NCBI GenBank assembly: GCA_015501055.1
Contig: JADNYV010000259.1
Coordinates: 1 to 49,666, forward strand
DNA length: 49,666 nt
From: Mucidula mucida
Lineage: Eukaryota; Basidiomycota; Agaricomycetes; Agaricales; Physalacriaceae
Reading direction: 5' to 3'
The translations under genes and the position numbers were made by a program. The notes below the pieces were generated by a model. The model did no database searches. It saw only the letters and a list, made by a program, of their open reading frames with translations, and had not been told where the DNA came from. Below are positions 10,920 through 21,845 of the stretch, piece after piece. How positions within the stretch are numbered: the first letter of the stretch is position 1; every line of letters starts with the position of its first letter.

Positions 10920-12051
10920 ATGTCTCAAAACCCTTCCTACCCCAGCTCCTCTCGACACGGACGTCGCCATCCCGAAGTCAATGTAACTACATTACGAATG
11001 TGGCGCAACCTGTACAACGATTACTCTGCGCGCCTGGCCAATTGGCAAGATACGAAACAGTATAAAGAGGCCCTAGTTGAGTCCTTCGCGGAACTTGTTA
11101 CCCCGAGGCCTCCCACGGCATGGATAGAATATCTTGCAAGAGATATATTTGGTCTGGAGTACTGTAGTGTTTCGACCGCAAATTCACATAACGGGTCATG
11201 GGGGTCTTTGAAGTGAAGCTATATATACATCATAACGGGTCACGGACCACTTTGGTCAGGCACGAGCCTCCAAATAAGGAAATTTCAGGTCCCGCTATAA
11301 GCGGAACTGTCCAAAAAAGGCAATTTAAGGGTCTGTGAAGCTGTTCGCTGTAACTTCAGACCATAATGGGTCACAGGCTGTGAAGTTACGGTCGAAACGC
11401 TACAGTATGCACACGTTCAATATTTTCACCAGCGATAGGATTGACCAATCATTTAGACCAGTACGCTACACGGTGACTGACCCAGCGGGTAACCAGTACG
11501 TTTCTCTCCGTATCACATCGAACGAAGCACTTAGAAGCACAATTCAAGCCGTCATCTTATCGAGACCGCGGAGAGTTACGAACAAATCGCGCGTAACACT
11601 GTCTTACCCATTATGGACCGATGCATAAGAAACCATAACATCAACCTCTTCCATCTAGTCGCACAGCCAGAAATTGACACCGACTCGGAAACACGGGATC
11701 GCGTCAGACTACAACCGCATATTCGCCAGCCCGGTATGACTCTTGACGACACGTACTCTCATGGTCTACGCGAGGCTGTGAAGACTGTCATGAACAACCA
11801 TGGGGCACCGAGGCCACCGTATGACAGCCTGTATGGGCAGTCGATCCGTGACCTTTTGAGTCTATATGACAACCAGGACGAGATGTAAACTTGAAGCTAG
11901 GTTGCAATATTCTTTGACTCTCGGTGACGATTCTGATTATAGCCCTCGAGACTTCAGACCCATTCAGCACCTAGATCACAGAGGTGACGCCTATACCGCA
12001 CATTATTTAAATGCTGGAATGATGACTGTGGCTCGGCCACTTCAGAGTTGA
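10920..12051 (+). CDS. Small unknown gene following DUF6535 copy 1
   Basis: A multi-exon gene is likely. The first exon starts MSQNPSYPSSSRHGRRHPEV and contains MWRNLYNDYSARL, LVESFAELVTPRPP and WIEYLARDIFGLE, ending near 11159. A MITE (11162-11405) sits exactly there. Coding-like text resumes after it (RITSNEALRSTIQAVIL, PPYDSLYGQSIRDLLSLYD). A clear intron lies at about 11884-11937 (GTAAAC...TTATAG), leading to a last exon (PRDFRPIQHLDHRGDAYTA) that stops at 12049-12051. The downstream duplicate at 16636 shares VTP.PP..W..YLA.D.F, which supports selection on the protein. I do not recognise the family, and the middle exon borders are uncertain. Confidence 0.5.
11160..11407. mobile_element. 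MITE, TA-flanked (Tc1/mariner- or pogo-like)
   Basis: The element has terminal inverted repeats of about 28 bp. The left end is TACTGTAGTGTTTCGACCG (from 11160). The right end, read on the minus strand from 11407, is TACTGTAGCGTTTCGACCG, and both continue into TAA/CTTCACA-like sequence. Taking TA as the target duplication (11160-11161 and 11406-11407) leaves a 244 bp element starting CTGTAG and ending CTACAG. Internal copies of CATAACGGGTCA and CATAATGGGTCA are present. It has no coding capacity. It is inserted at a TA inside a GTATGC-like splice donor of the small gene. Confidence 0.85.
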
Positions 12052-12183
12052 CTTCCCGACCTACTGAACTCCGCGATATTCAACCTCATACGCCGCGTAG
12101 CATTGCCGGATCATGAGCGTGTAAGTATATTTCTTTCATGACATGGCGCAGACCGAGGTCGAGTCTTGTTCAGCGGGCACTAC

Positions 12184-12935
12184 AAGGCGCGTTTGAAATG
12201 AGCGGGCCGTGCCGGGTTGGCTCCATCTGCCGAAATAACCAAACAAACCACCCATTTTGGTTGATTTGGCCTTCTACTTTCGATTCCTGCCTGGAAGTAT
12301 GCGCCCCCTCCGGCAAGGAGTCAACCGCTCAAGGTACCTGGTCGTCAAGCCTCTGAATGGTTTTCCGAACACGACAAGCGTGATCGCGCAATGTCTTCTT
12401 CTACTCGTAAGATCCGGATTCTTTTTCTCTCGCGCTGAGGCGGCGTGGCGCTATCTTTGCTCTGTTGTTCGCTTAAACTTAGAAGTCCTGTTAGCGCCGG
12501 TGTAATCAGACATCTGACCGCATCAACGGCGTCTGCTGTGGCGCAATTAGCTTTGTGGGCCCTCGCTCTCACCTTCTGGTCATGCTCTGATGAATAAATG
12601 CAATGACATGCTCTTGATCGTATGCATCATGAATTTCTTGATCCGAAATTTTCGTGCGAGCGTGGGAAGAAAAGCAGTCTGTGAGCGACCACTGCATACC
12701 GCAGCTAGATCGTAGGAATATATCTTGGTCCAGCACAGCACTATGACTCGCTGACAACCTTGGCCAGCAGCCGCTTGCGACGTGCCCTTTTTCCAAGAAC
12801 AAATCGTACACGCATCTGGATCCCGGCGGTTACCCCATTAGATTACAAGACGCGGTATTTGCACAGGCTGATTTACCTGTCGCTGGTCAGTTCTCAATTT
12901 AGAGCGCGTTCATACGTGTTCTTATCCGCTTTTAG
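12184..12935 (+). repeat. Direct repeat copy 2, upstream of second DUF6535 gene
   Basis: This is the second copy of the 6399-7141 block, near-identical apart from a 10-nt insertion (CTCTTGATCG, near 12612) and a few substitutions. It ends just before the ATG at 12937. It marks the start of the second unit of the ~5.8 kb tandem duplication. Confidence 0.9.
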
Positions 12936-12936
12936 G

Positions 12937-15900
12937 ATGAAAGACCTGTACCACGCTGTAGATGAGGATCATTCGGACCGAAACTCGCTTTATATGTGGA
13001 CCCGCGGTCTTGTACTCCCCTACAGCATGTCTTCTTACATCCATGCGCCACGCTCAGACGATAGTCGCCCACCTCAAATGTGCAGCCCGTCCTCTTTCGA
13101 GACGGATCTCCCCGAACTCCCCAAGAACCTGCTGGCAGAAGACAACTATCAATTTGAATTCCAGGACGTTCATACGCCCGACCGTAGCGTAAACGCAGAC
13201 GCTGATGGAATAGCAAAGTGGTACGCGCGTTTTCAAGAAGGAGAGCAGTCTAGAGGCCCTTTCTTTGGAGTACGGCATTCTAAGTTGCATTTGCATAATC
13301 GTCGGTTGCTCTTTTCATCTTCTCGAGCCATTTCGCTAAAATTGTTCCTAGCACAGGACCCATTCGATTACGAAAACAATTTTAATGAGGACCAACCTCA
13401 CCAAGAGATGGGCGAAAGAGCAAGAATGTGGAGGACATATCTTGCCGAGAGCGCTAAAGTTGATGCCGATAAAGTTGCCAATTGGACTGATGCTCTCGAC
13501 GTGTTACTTGTCTTTGTGAGTCAAAATCTACATCTACCATACCCTGACTTATCGGTCGAATAGGCTGGTTTGTTCTCTGGTGTCGTTTCCACATTCGTCA
13601 CGCAAACTTTCCAGACGCTCCAGATCGACAACAGCGAAGTGACTTCATACCTCGTCTTTGAGCTTGTACACCTTCAGAGGGCCAGCATGGATGGGCTTAA
13701 CTCGAGCAGTGTAGCCCACTCGCCCCTTACCCCGAACATGACATTCCGTCCGACATCCACAGCCACTTGGGTTAACGGCCTGTGGTTCACCAGTTTGGCC
13801 CTTAGCTTGACAACCGCGCTCATCGCCGTGCTCACCAAGCAGTGGATACACGAATATCGTACTTCGATCCAACTTGGGACCTACCGGGAGCGTAGTCGCA
13901 TAAGACAGTTTCGTTTCACGAACCTGTCCGAGTGGCATGTACCTGTTATCATTGGGCTACTTCCCGTCGTGATGCACGTCGCTTTGGGCTTTTTTTGTGC
14001 CGGTCTCATCCTGTTGCTCCTCTCGCTGAGCAGGCGCATGACCGCATCAATCTCCGTCGTTGTAGCCGCTGCGTTGGCAGCGTATCTTGTTACCAACATC
14101 CTTCCCGTTTTCGACCCTGCGTGTCCCTACAAGACGCCATTGACACACTATGCGTACATCATTTCTCGCCACCTGCAGAACACTGTCAGATCTTTGTCGT
14201 GGCCGCGATTATCCCGCTTGATCAAGAAAAGCGGTCCGTGTCCTGATGACCTGAACTTCGAATCACGTACAGCTACATCCACCTGCGAGTCGTGCCATAC
14301 TACCATGTCTATTCCCAATCAGTCCGCACATCCTCTGTGCACTTCTACTATGCACTGCAAATTCGCTCCGCCGTCACTTGCTGATGCCGAAAAAGCCATC
14401 GTACATCAAGGATCATACACTATTGATGCTCAGGCATCTGTTTGGTTATACGGTGTTTCCTCGAACACCTCCGTTCAGATGATCGTTCTGCAGGCGATAG
14501 GAGACCTTCCTCTGAGGAGTATACCCCTGATCACGCAAGCGATCCCAGTGGATGTCCTCAAGCAGGCAGTCAATACTGCTTTGTACGCCTCGGAATACCA
14601 GGAGATTGTAGCTCAACCAGCCTACGAGCGTTTAGTCAGATCTATCATTCGCTTGTCGCCCGAGAAGGACCTGGCTTGGCCACCACAGCACATGGCGGCT
14701 CCAGATTCTCTTCCGCGTCTCCTCAATTTCTATGAAGCAGAAAACGCTGCGCGTTTCTTATCACATGAAATATTGACGCCATCTACCGAACATGATATCG
14801 CTGTCTGGGTTCAGATCTTACGGAACGCGCTCGGATCCGGACAGAGTGGCTCGGGATGCATGACAACTCTCCCGTCTGGCAAAGGTTTATATCCTGGTTC
14901 TTCTTGGAATCACATACATGTCTCTCCTGCGCCCAACGACTTGGATCGCCGGGACATGTATACTCCTGTACCCTTCGCAATTACGGTGAAGTCTCGCACA
15001 TCAGCCCTGACTACGGAATAGATTGCACTTTGTCTGTCCTTGAAACTTCGATGCACACTGCTAGTACTACAGAGGTGATGAATCTCGAGAAGGCAGTGCA
15101 GGCATTCTTGATTCCGTCCCTTTCCGAGTTCATTTTAGGCGTATTTTACCCCTCGTCTTGCAAGGAGCCTGTCTACGACGGCATTCCCAGTGACATCCGC
15201 CTTCGACATGCTCTCATCCAGCTTCATTCAATCCACTTGACAGGCTTTCCTCGTGACGTGACTTTAGTTTCACCGATTTCGCGGCTCATAACAGGTATGG
15301 AAAGCAGTATCGGTCTGGACGGTCGTGGTGGTTTTCACACCCATCACCCGAATATTCCTAGCGCGATATTCCACACCGTGACGTCTATCATCGACGAGGA
15401 ACCGTTGCTTTTAGCTGAGAAGCAACGCCTCCTACATCCTCTTTTCAGAGCAATGTTATTAGATTCGGAACTCATCAAAGAGTACAGAGTCTGGATGACG
15501 GAGTCTGTTGCCGTGATTCTCATCCGCATCATATTCGATGAATCTAGGTCTCTCGATTTGCTCACCAGCAGCGCGCTCTTGGTAGATGTTCTCGAGGCTG
15601 CAACCCGCGCCAAGTGTTCGGTGCTGCTTCCTAAGCTCTATACGCGATTAATCTCCGTTGACTGGTTGAAGCAAACGAGCACTTCCTGCTTTGGGTGTAA
15701 TAATCGGTCCTTCGCCCATGTTGATCGAACCGCATTGTACTTTCTTGCTGCTGCATTCGTTAGAGGACTGGATGTGCTAAGACAAGTATCCGCGCCTGTT
15801 CATGCGCGGGTCTGGAAGGACCTCGAGACTCCCTCGAATCTGCTTCTCCTCTGTAAACTGTTCATATTATCGGATGTCGAACGTCGTAAGGAACTGTGGT

Positions 15901-16282
15901 CGCTTGCGTCTTACATTGGTTCAGAGTTGTGGGAACCTTGCCTCGGGGAGTTGAACCAGTTCCTCGAGTCGCAAGTCGTTCAAGATGGATACCAACGTCA
16001 CACTGAGCAGTCGCTGCGGATTCGCTACGCTTTCATGCTAAAATTACCTCTGGATTATCAGCCATACGACAAGGTATTTGCAGCATTCCGCGAATTCGCT
16101 CGGGATGTGCGCGGGCGGCCTACTCGGACCAAAGGCATGAGTTCGGGACATAAGGTGCACTGGTCTTTGTTTTTTGTACTACCGTGAGGTTTAATGTTTC
16201 TAAGATGCTCTCGCTACTCGGAACCTTCTTTACCAGAAGCTCCGAAGACGTGGTCGACGTCGACGAACATGAGATGGCTTAA
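12937..16282 (+). CDS. DUF6535-type membrane protein, copy 2, one frameshift
   Basis: This is a paralogue of the gene at 7143 with the same four-exon plan: 12937-13300, 13352-13515, 13564-16154 and 16205-16282. Exons 1 and 2 are the same lengths (364 and 164 nt) as in copy 1. The core blocks are conserved (MWRTYLAESAKVDADK, WTDALDVLLVF, AGLFSGVVSTFVTQTF, WFTSLALSLTTALIAVLTKQ, and the C-terminal RSSEDV...HEMA). A single missing base at about 14840-14841 breaks the frame. Copy 1 reads GGCCCAGAGTGG where this copy reads GGACAGAGTGG. Downstream the frame continues cleanly (MHDNSPVWQRFISWFF) to the end. No other lesion was seen, so this is either a very young pseudogene or a sequencing error. Confidence 0.75.
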
Positions 16283-16635
16283 CGAATGTCACCGATATCT
16301 TCTTTCGCTATACTGTACCAAAATGTCATCAGTACCAATTGAGTCGGTTCAATGCACAAGAAAGATATCAACTTGCACTCACGGACGTATCAGTAAACGC
16401 CGAGTACTGAACACAGCATGGCAAAGAGATCAATGTTGATCGCAAAGCAAACAATAGTGGACAACAAGCTTGAGGCTACCGTTGGCTTGTTCTACAGACA
16501 AGTCTTGCATAATTGTGCCTCTTACAAGAACAACAGAGAGGACATCAGTCTCATTATTGTTCGTACTATGATGAAACGTATATGAGGAATGTCAAAAAAG
16601 GAGGAGGGTGGCCACACCACCACCACATCTTCCGA

Positions 16636-17268
16636 ATGACTCCTATGAGCTACCCACCAAGCGACTATAATATTGACTACCTGATACAGATATACGAGGA
16701 CCATCGCAAGACCGAATGCCAACTGGTTCTTGAACATTTCGCAGCTAAGGTCACACCATCTCCCCCCAAAATATGGAGACGATATCTAGCTCAAGACCTC
16801 TTCGATGTTCAGTAAGCAGAACGACGTTTATGGTAACGACACCTTTGACCTTTCTGAAGTCGAAAACAGACCACCATGACGGACGAGAACGGTATTCAGT
16901 AAGTGATCTAGTTGGGAGACACTCTTCTCCTGCGTTGAGTGTCTTTCTAGGCGTATTCTCAGGGAAACAGACGAGAGCTACGATGAATGCATCGACACCC
17001 TCGTGATGGGCGTAATGAGCTTTTTACCGTCAACACCGTAGCTTCAGAGACGATCACCTTTCGCCACAACCCGAGAAGGATACATCCACGGGTCATAGAA
17101 TACGGCTCCATCCCACATTTGTGCGCCGTCGAAACATTAGTATACACAAGACTTACGAGGATGGAGTGAAACTGGAGGAGATTGGCAAATTCTGATCCCC
17201 GCCACAGATCAGATCCAGTTGCGCCAGACGGTCGCTATGTCAAGGACATATTGCGAGAGCTTCCATAG
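16636..17268 (+). pseudogene. Small unknown gene following DUF6535 copy 2
   Basis: This duplicate of the small gene at 10920 starts MTPMSYPPSDYNIDYL. Its first exon holds LIQIYEDHRK, VLEHFAAKVTPSPP and RRYLAQDLFDVQ, then a GTAAGC donor near 16814. Later pieces resemble the partner in order: RILRETDESYDECIDTLVMG, and APDGRYVKDILREL before a TAG near 17266-17268. I could not build one continuous frame across the middle, so it may be decayed or its introns misjudged. There is no MITE at the homologous splice site, which shows that the insertion in copy 1 came after the duplication. Confidence 0.4.
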
Positions 17269-17399
17269 ACTTCATCAGCAGGTTCGCCCAACTCTCACAT
17301 TAGTGATCATTCACTGACCTCAGAGACTAGGAATGCCACCGCTGGCGGGACTACCTCGCTGCAAGCTACAGTGAAACAATAGTGATGCGTATTTTAGTA

Positions 17400-17863
17400 C
17401 CATTATTATAATCTCACTATACTACCTTCATCTTTGCATTAAATCACATGGGCCCTTCGGATCTCGTCCTCCCGCGTCGCCTTGGGTTAAATGAACAGTG
17501 TCGGGAATTTGAGGGCCTCGGGCCGCCGTCACCAGTGCTGATCGCGATGCTAAAGGTCTTGGCAGACTGCGTGTCTGTAGAGTTATTTGTCCAGAGCAGA
17601 GTTGAAGAAGACAGGAAATTTAACGTAGCAAGAAAAAAAAAAGTACTTTGGGGATATGTGCAAGCTTGAGGGCCTGGGGGGGGGGAGTAGGTTACGATGC
17701 GCCTTACGCAAAAGGTCAGAGCCGTACAGGCAGTGCTGGTTTCATGTGGGCCTAAGGTTCTGTTCATGGTAAGAATGGACTCGTTGGAATCAGTAGTCAG
17801 CCAAGTAGAAAGGCATCATCATATCTCATAAGATATGTTACAAATGAGCTTTCGCCGGCACTT
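17400..17863. other. Gene-poor stretch with adjacent A10 and G10 runs
   Basis: I see no supportable gene here. A run of ten A (17633-17642) is followed about 33 nt later by a run of ten G (17676-17685). Open frames across it look like chance. It separates the duplicated units from the convergent nitroreductase gene. Confidence 0.5.
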
Positions 17864-18767
17864 CTAAGCTTCGTCAAAGCCAAGGAACTCTGCAATATCG
17901 GACACCGGATGCTTCTGTGGCGCGCAATTGAACCGTCCGACTTTGTCCAGGTCCGGATATCCCATTGCCATTCCGACCACAATCATCTCGTCGTCACTGA
18001 CATTGAGGCGGGGGGCGAATAATGTTATGGAACTCCGCAATGGCTTGCTATAACCAAAGATACAAGTCATAGTTCGTCTTTCTACAGACGGATCTTACCA
18101 AGGAAACGGTTTCGAGGCCTCGAGCGCGAGCGGCGATGGAGACGCTCTGAAGAAAGTATGCCAAGTTTAACCACGAACCTACAAGGAAGCAGCTCAGTAA
18201 CACATACACCTTCAGCATCTGTGGGTGTAGTACTCTGGCGGAGCCTTCTATCCACAGTAAAGATGAGACCCACGGGTGCACCGTAGAATTTACTACCAAG
18301 ATTTGGTGAACACGAGGAGTATACAAACTAATTGTTATCCATAACCCGTCTTCGACCCTCGACGTCATGTTGCTCAACGTTATACGCTCCATAGTAAAGT
18401 CGGCCGAATTCTTGACGCCGTAAAGTGTACGGCGTTGGCATCTCAGCGGGAAAGTAATCGTATTCTGCACGATGCCCCGTAGGATCTCGAAGGTACGCAT
18501 CCAGCATGTCGTTGGAAACTGATGCCAGCGCGTCACCGCTAAGACAATAAACCTTGGTCCAAGGCCTAATATACGATAAGAACATACTAGCACACTGACG
18601 CCTAAGAAAGACACGCACTGCAAGTTGCTGGAAGAAGGCGAATGACGAGCCACGTCGATTATGTCCTCAACCGTAGAGCGCGGAACAGGGGTAGGCAGGT
18701 AACATCGACATGAGAATCGGTTCTTCAGAATTGAATCAATGATATCTGCTGCTGTTGTTGTCGACAT
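17864..18767 (-). CDS. Nitroreductase family flavoprotein, one frameshift
   Basis: Exons read on the minus strand are 18619-18767, 18329-18565, 18234-18292, about 18053-18178 and a last exon to 17864. The start is MSTTTAADIIDSILKNRFSC. RCYLPTPVPRSTVEDIID with RHSPSSSNLQPW is the FMN-binding N-terminal block. Next come AEYDYFPAEMPTPY, YGAYNV, FYGAPVGLIFTVDRRL, LAYFLQSVSIAARARGLET and, near the end, DDEMIVVGMAMGYPD. All are typical of NAD(P)H nitroreductases that reduce nitro groups or quinones with bound FMN. One extra C in a C6 run (18010-18015 on the plus strand) shifts the frame between the last two blocks; five C restores the family pattern. An 18293-18328 intron of 36 nt would be unusually short. 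Confidence 0.78.
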
Positions 18768-19376
18768 TGACTGCGTTTAGCGTTCGATCCAAGTATAATC
18801 GAGTGGAAATAGGTCAACCTAGCTCCTCTGTTCGGACTCTTTGCGCGTGGGAGCAAGATTGGGCAACGGATGAGAAATCCAAGCAATCAGTCGCTGTCGA
18901 CGGAGGAAGTTCTATAGATGCCGAGACATCAAAAAACGAGCTCGGAACATCTTGATATCAGAGATAATGCTCATCGATATCATCGGTACAGTTTTATATG
19001 AAAAAAAATTGAAGCTGAAATGCCGCTAAAGCGCCGCTTGAAAACGGGAGACTCGTGAGAATTTCCCGGTCACGCATTGGTATACACAACTGTATACAAC
19101 TTGACGCGTTCATCGTCTCGCCTCTTAATTTTCGCGACAGCATGAGCTCTGGCTCCGTCCCGCGCCTATCACCGAAACCCCATTCGTTACGTTCTTTGTC
19201 TGCAATGCGTCATCATCGTGTGATGTACTCTTTGTCTCCATCTTCATCAAACGTTATCGTAATTTCCAAGTGCTCATTCCCTTTGTTTCATCTTTGCTTC
19301 GAATCATGTCTTTCATCTTTCGCTCATATAACACGTCGTAGGTCCTCAAGGTCGCTTCTTGACTCCCTACACCGTC
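18768..19376. other. Divergent intergenic region, no gene seen
   Basis: About 600 nt lie between the nitroreductase start (minus) and the small membrane protein start (plus). Both promoters must lie here, but no convincing TATA box or gene was found. Short open frames look random. Confidence 0.4.
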
Positions 19377-19840
19377 ATGGAACAGCCGACCCTTCACCCG
19401 CCTCCACGCAGAAACGCCCACCCGTGGGAGAACGACATTGACGACGCCGTTCTGGTCCATCCAAACGATGAAGACCAAGCGCGGCCCTCTAGATCACTCC
19501 CTCTACAGCTATCACCAGTGATCGCCAGTAGCGATGGTAGCATCTATGCCGCCCTATCCTTCTCACGTACCTCTGGATTAAGGCATGGACTGCGTGTGAG
19601 TGGCATCTTCTGTTCGTTTTGAATCACTTCACTAAAGGTCTACACGCTACTTACCATCAGGAAAGAGTAGTTGAAATCGTGTATGAGCAGGGTTGCGCCT
19701 TCGAGTTGAAACCTTTGCGTTGGCTGGCGATATTCATTGTGAGTTTTTCGGGATGCTGGATTGCGCACTTCTTGTATACACATGTGAGTACTTCTTCGAC
19801 TTCAGTCCCTAGACGTGGCTAACATACTTCTCAGTTGTGA
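19377..19840 (+). CDS. Small single-pass membrane protein, unknown
   Basis: Three exons (19377-19595, 19661-19783, 19835-19840) join in phase 0 through introns with GTGAGT donors and CAG acceptors, giving 115 aa. It starts MEQPTLHPPPRRNAHPWEND with an acidic, proline-rich N-terminus. After ERVVEIVYEQGCAFELKPLR comes one hydrophobic segment, WLAIFIVSFSGCWIAHFLY, and the protein ends four residues later. The layout suggests a tail-anchored membrane protein, N-terminus in the cytosol. I do not recognise the family. The last exon codes only Leu and a stop, so the 3' end could differ. Confidence 0.5.
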
Positions 19841-19983
19841 ATGGGAACAAATTTTGTTTGTAAAGTCGCGTTATACGACTAAGCTAGGCGCTCAGACTCT
19901 CATACATGCTAAGTGTCACGACTGAGAAAACCCATTGAGGACTGAGTATGGTATAGTATCGGCACCCAATTACAGCAGCGTCC

Positions 19984-21386
19984 CTACCGTCCCCACTCCT
20001 GGCATCGGTACCTCACACCGCTGCTAAGATGCGATACCAAGCATAACTGGCCGCCCACAAGCTCCAGTGAATTTACATCGTAGTTATCGGGTCCGTAATG
20101 GAGTCGAAAATGCCCGGAGAGCTCTATGTCCACGGCCTTGAGGACATGCACATGCTTTGCAAGTACCAGGCGAAATACACTCCACAACGTCTTCGAGCCG
20201 CCCCCATAAGCCGCCCCGTCCAAAGAAAACCATTGCAAGCCAGAATATGAGGCGACGTATCGCGCCATAGCCATTGTCGCAAACGTGATGTCCAGCCGTT
20301 CCAATCTTACACCCTCGCGGGCCATGCCTTCCCAAAAAGCCTCCGACATATTGTGGGGCTCTCCATCGAAAAGGTGGAGTGACTTCAAGTTCTGGAAGCC
20401 ATGAAACGGATGGGGCAGTTCAGTCAAGAGGAAATGGGAGATGGTTAGTGATTCGACAGGTGATGTCGAAGATGGGAATAGAGTGTCCAAGGGCGGGGGC
20501 GGGGGGAAGCCTAATTTCCAAGGCGCCATTGTGTTGTCATTATAGCATCCGAGCGTTAGAGCTTTTAATTTGGGATTGTTCGCGATGATAGCAGACAGAG
20601 ACGTTAAGTCCGAGGCACAGATAACATCTAAACGTTCGAGGCGCTGAAATGAAAGCAGGACTGAAGGGAGGGGAGAGTACGATTCGATGACTAGGCAAGT
20701 GAGCTTCGGCAGCGCGACAAGATACGGAACGATAGCGTTTGCCAGAACTGGCGCTGCATCCATATCGTCCAAGTCGCCCCATCGTAGCCTGCTTGTACGT
20801 TTAGACTTGCATCACTTTTTAGGGCGATGTTACTTACTCGACGCGGTGTATAGAGCTCAGCTTCGGAATTGCGACGAGAAGGGCCTTTAGGAAGACTTTC
20901 ATGGCCTTTTCTTTCGCTGACGCACGCCGCGCCCTTTGCCACCGTTCCCACCGAGTCTCCATTCCCATTTGCCGCCCATATTCTTGCGCGTCGAGCGAGA
21001 CAGGATTGAACATGGCAGGAAATTCGTTAATGTCGACCCATACTCGCAAGACTTTCACCATAACAGAGAACTCGGGATCAGAGCAAATGCGCTTGAGAGG
21101 AGCACGGTATCCACGGTCCAGCAAGAGTGGTGCAGCGGAAATAGTCAGGGTATCCAAAACCATAGGCCGGATGGCGACATTCCACGCGTAGTTGACCTGG
21201 CGGAGGCATTTCAATTCGGTCCTATCGAACTAGGGAACAAGGTCACGGTATATCACAACACAACATGCTAAAGTAGCTCACATTGCGGGCAATTTCAGCT
21301 ATCAATTCGAAAGGCAGTGATAGGGGCGCTCGGGAAGGCGAAGAAGATTCACGATCTCGACGGAGGAGTGGGGAGGGAATGAACAT
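19984..21386 (-). CDS. F-box/LRR-like protein
   Basis: Exons on the minus strand are 21282-21386, 20838-21229 and 19984-20791, giving 434 aa in an intact frame. The N-terminus MFIPSPLLRRDRESSS leads into LPFELIAEIARN and, across the first intron (GTGAGC...CCTAG), FDRTELKCLRQVNYAWN. Together these form an F-box. The rest is leucine-rich, with a mid block VVALPKL-like (YLVALPKLTCLVIESYSPLP) and LKSLHLFDGEPHNMSEAFWE. The second intron (20792-20837) joins IHRV to DRLRWGDLDDMD. It is the same general type as the gene at 31005, which shares the IESYSPLP/ISSYSPLP block. The expected role is an SCF ubiquitin-ligase adaptor; the target is unknown. Confidence 0.75.
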
Positions 21387-21845
21387 TATGGTATGGAAAT
21401 GGCCGGTTGTTTACGAACTCGCAGCGTACGAAGTCGACCGCATACGTGGAAGAAATGGCCAAGAGACACACAGCAATGATCGAAGAGAGACAAGCTGTCA
21501 GACACGTGATGAACTGCCCGCCTTCATGCGTGCGGTGGGCCGTGTATAGAGCATCTGCGCCCCCTGGGCCACGATTCATGGGTCTCCACATCAAGTGGAG
21601 TGCACGACTTTCTTACCCGTACCAGCCTACCCTCGTAAGAAATGCGCCACAGGATCGTCATGCTCATGACTTCGTTCTAATGGCACAAGTAAGTATATTC
21701 AGCGTACGTATAAACGACAGATGTCACCTCTAGGTTGAGGCTTTAGTCGGTATCATAAATGATTAAGGTAACAAGCAAGGCAATATACCTCATAGAACAA
21801 CAGCTAAAAGTACAACACATGGCTCGCATCCACAAACACGTTACA
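21387..21845. other. Intergenic, no gene seen
   Basis: This stretch holds the presumed promoter of the F-box gene (minus) and the 3' flank of the gene at 21846 (minus). I see no motif or RNA worth naming. Confidence 0.35.

Noticed and set aside
12937..13563. Reading DUF6535 copy 2 exon 1 straight through its first intron (267-codon frame)
   Set aside because: The 51-nt intron happens to be a multiple of three and open. The partner gene splices at the same place, and exon lengths match only if it is removed.
17448..17767. Short open frames on both strands around the A10 and G10 runs
   Set aside because: Low-complexity sequence without motifs or splice sites.
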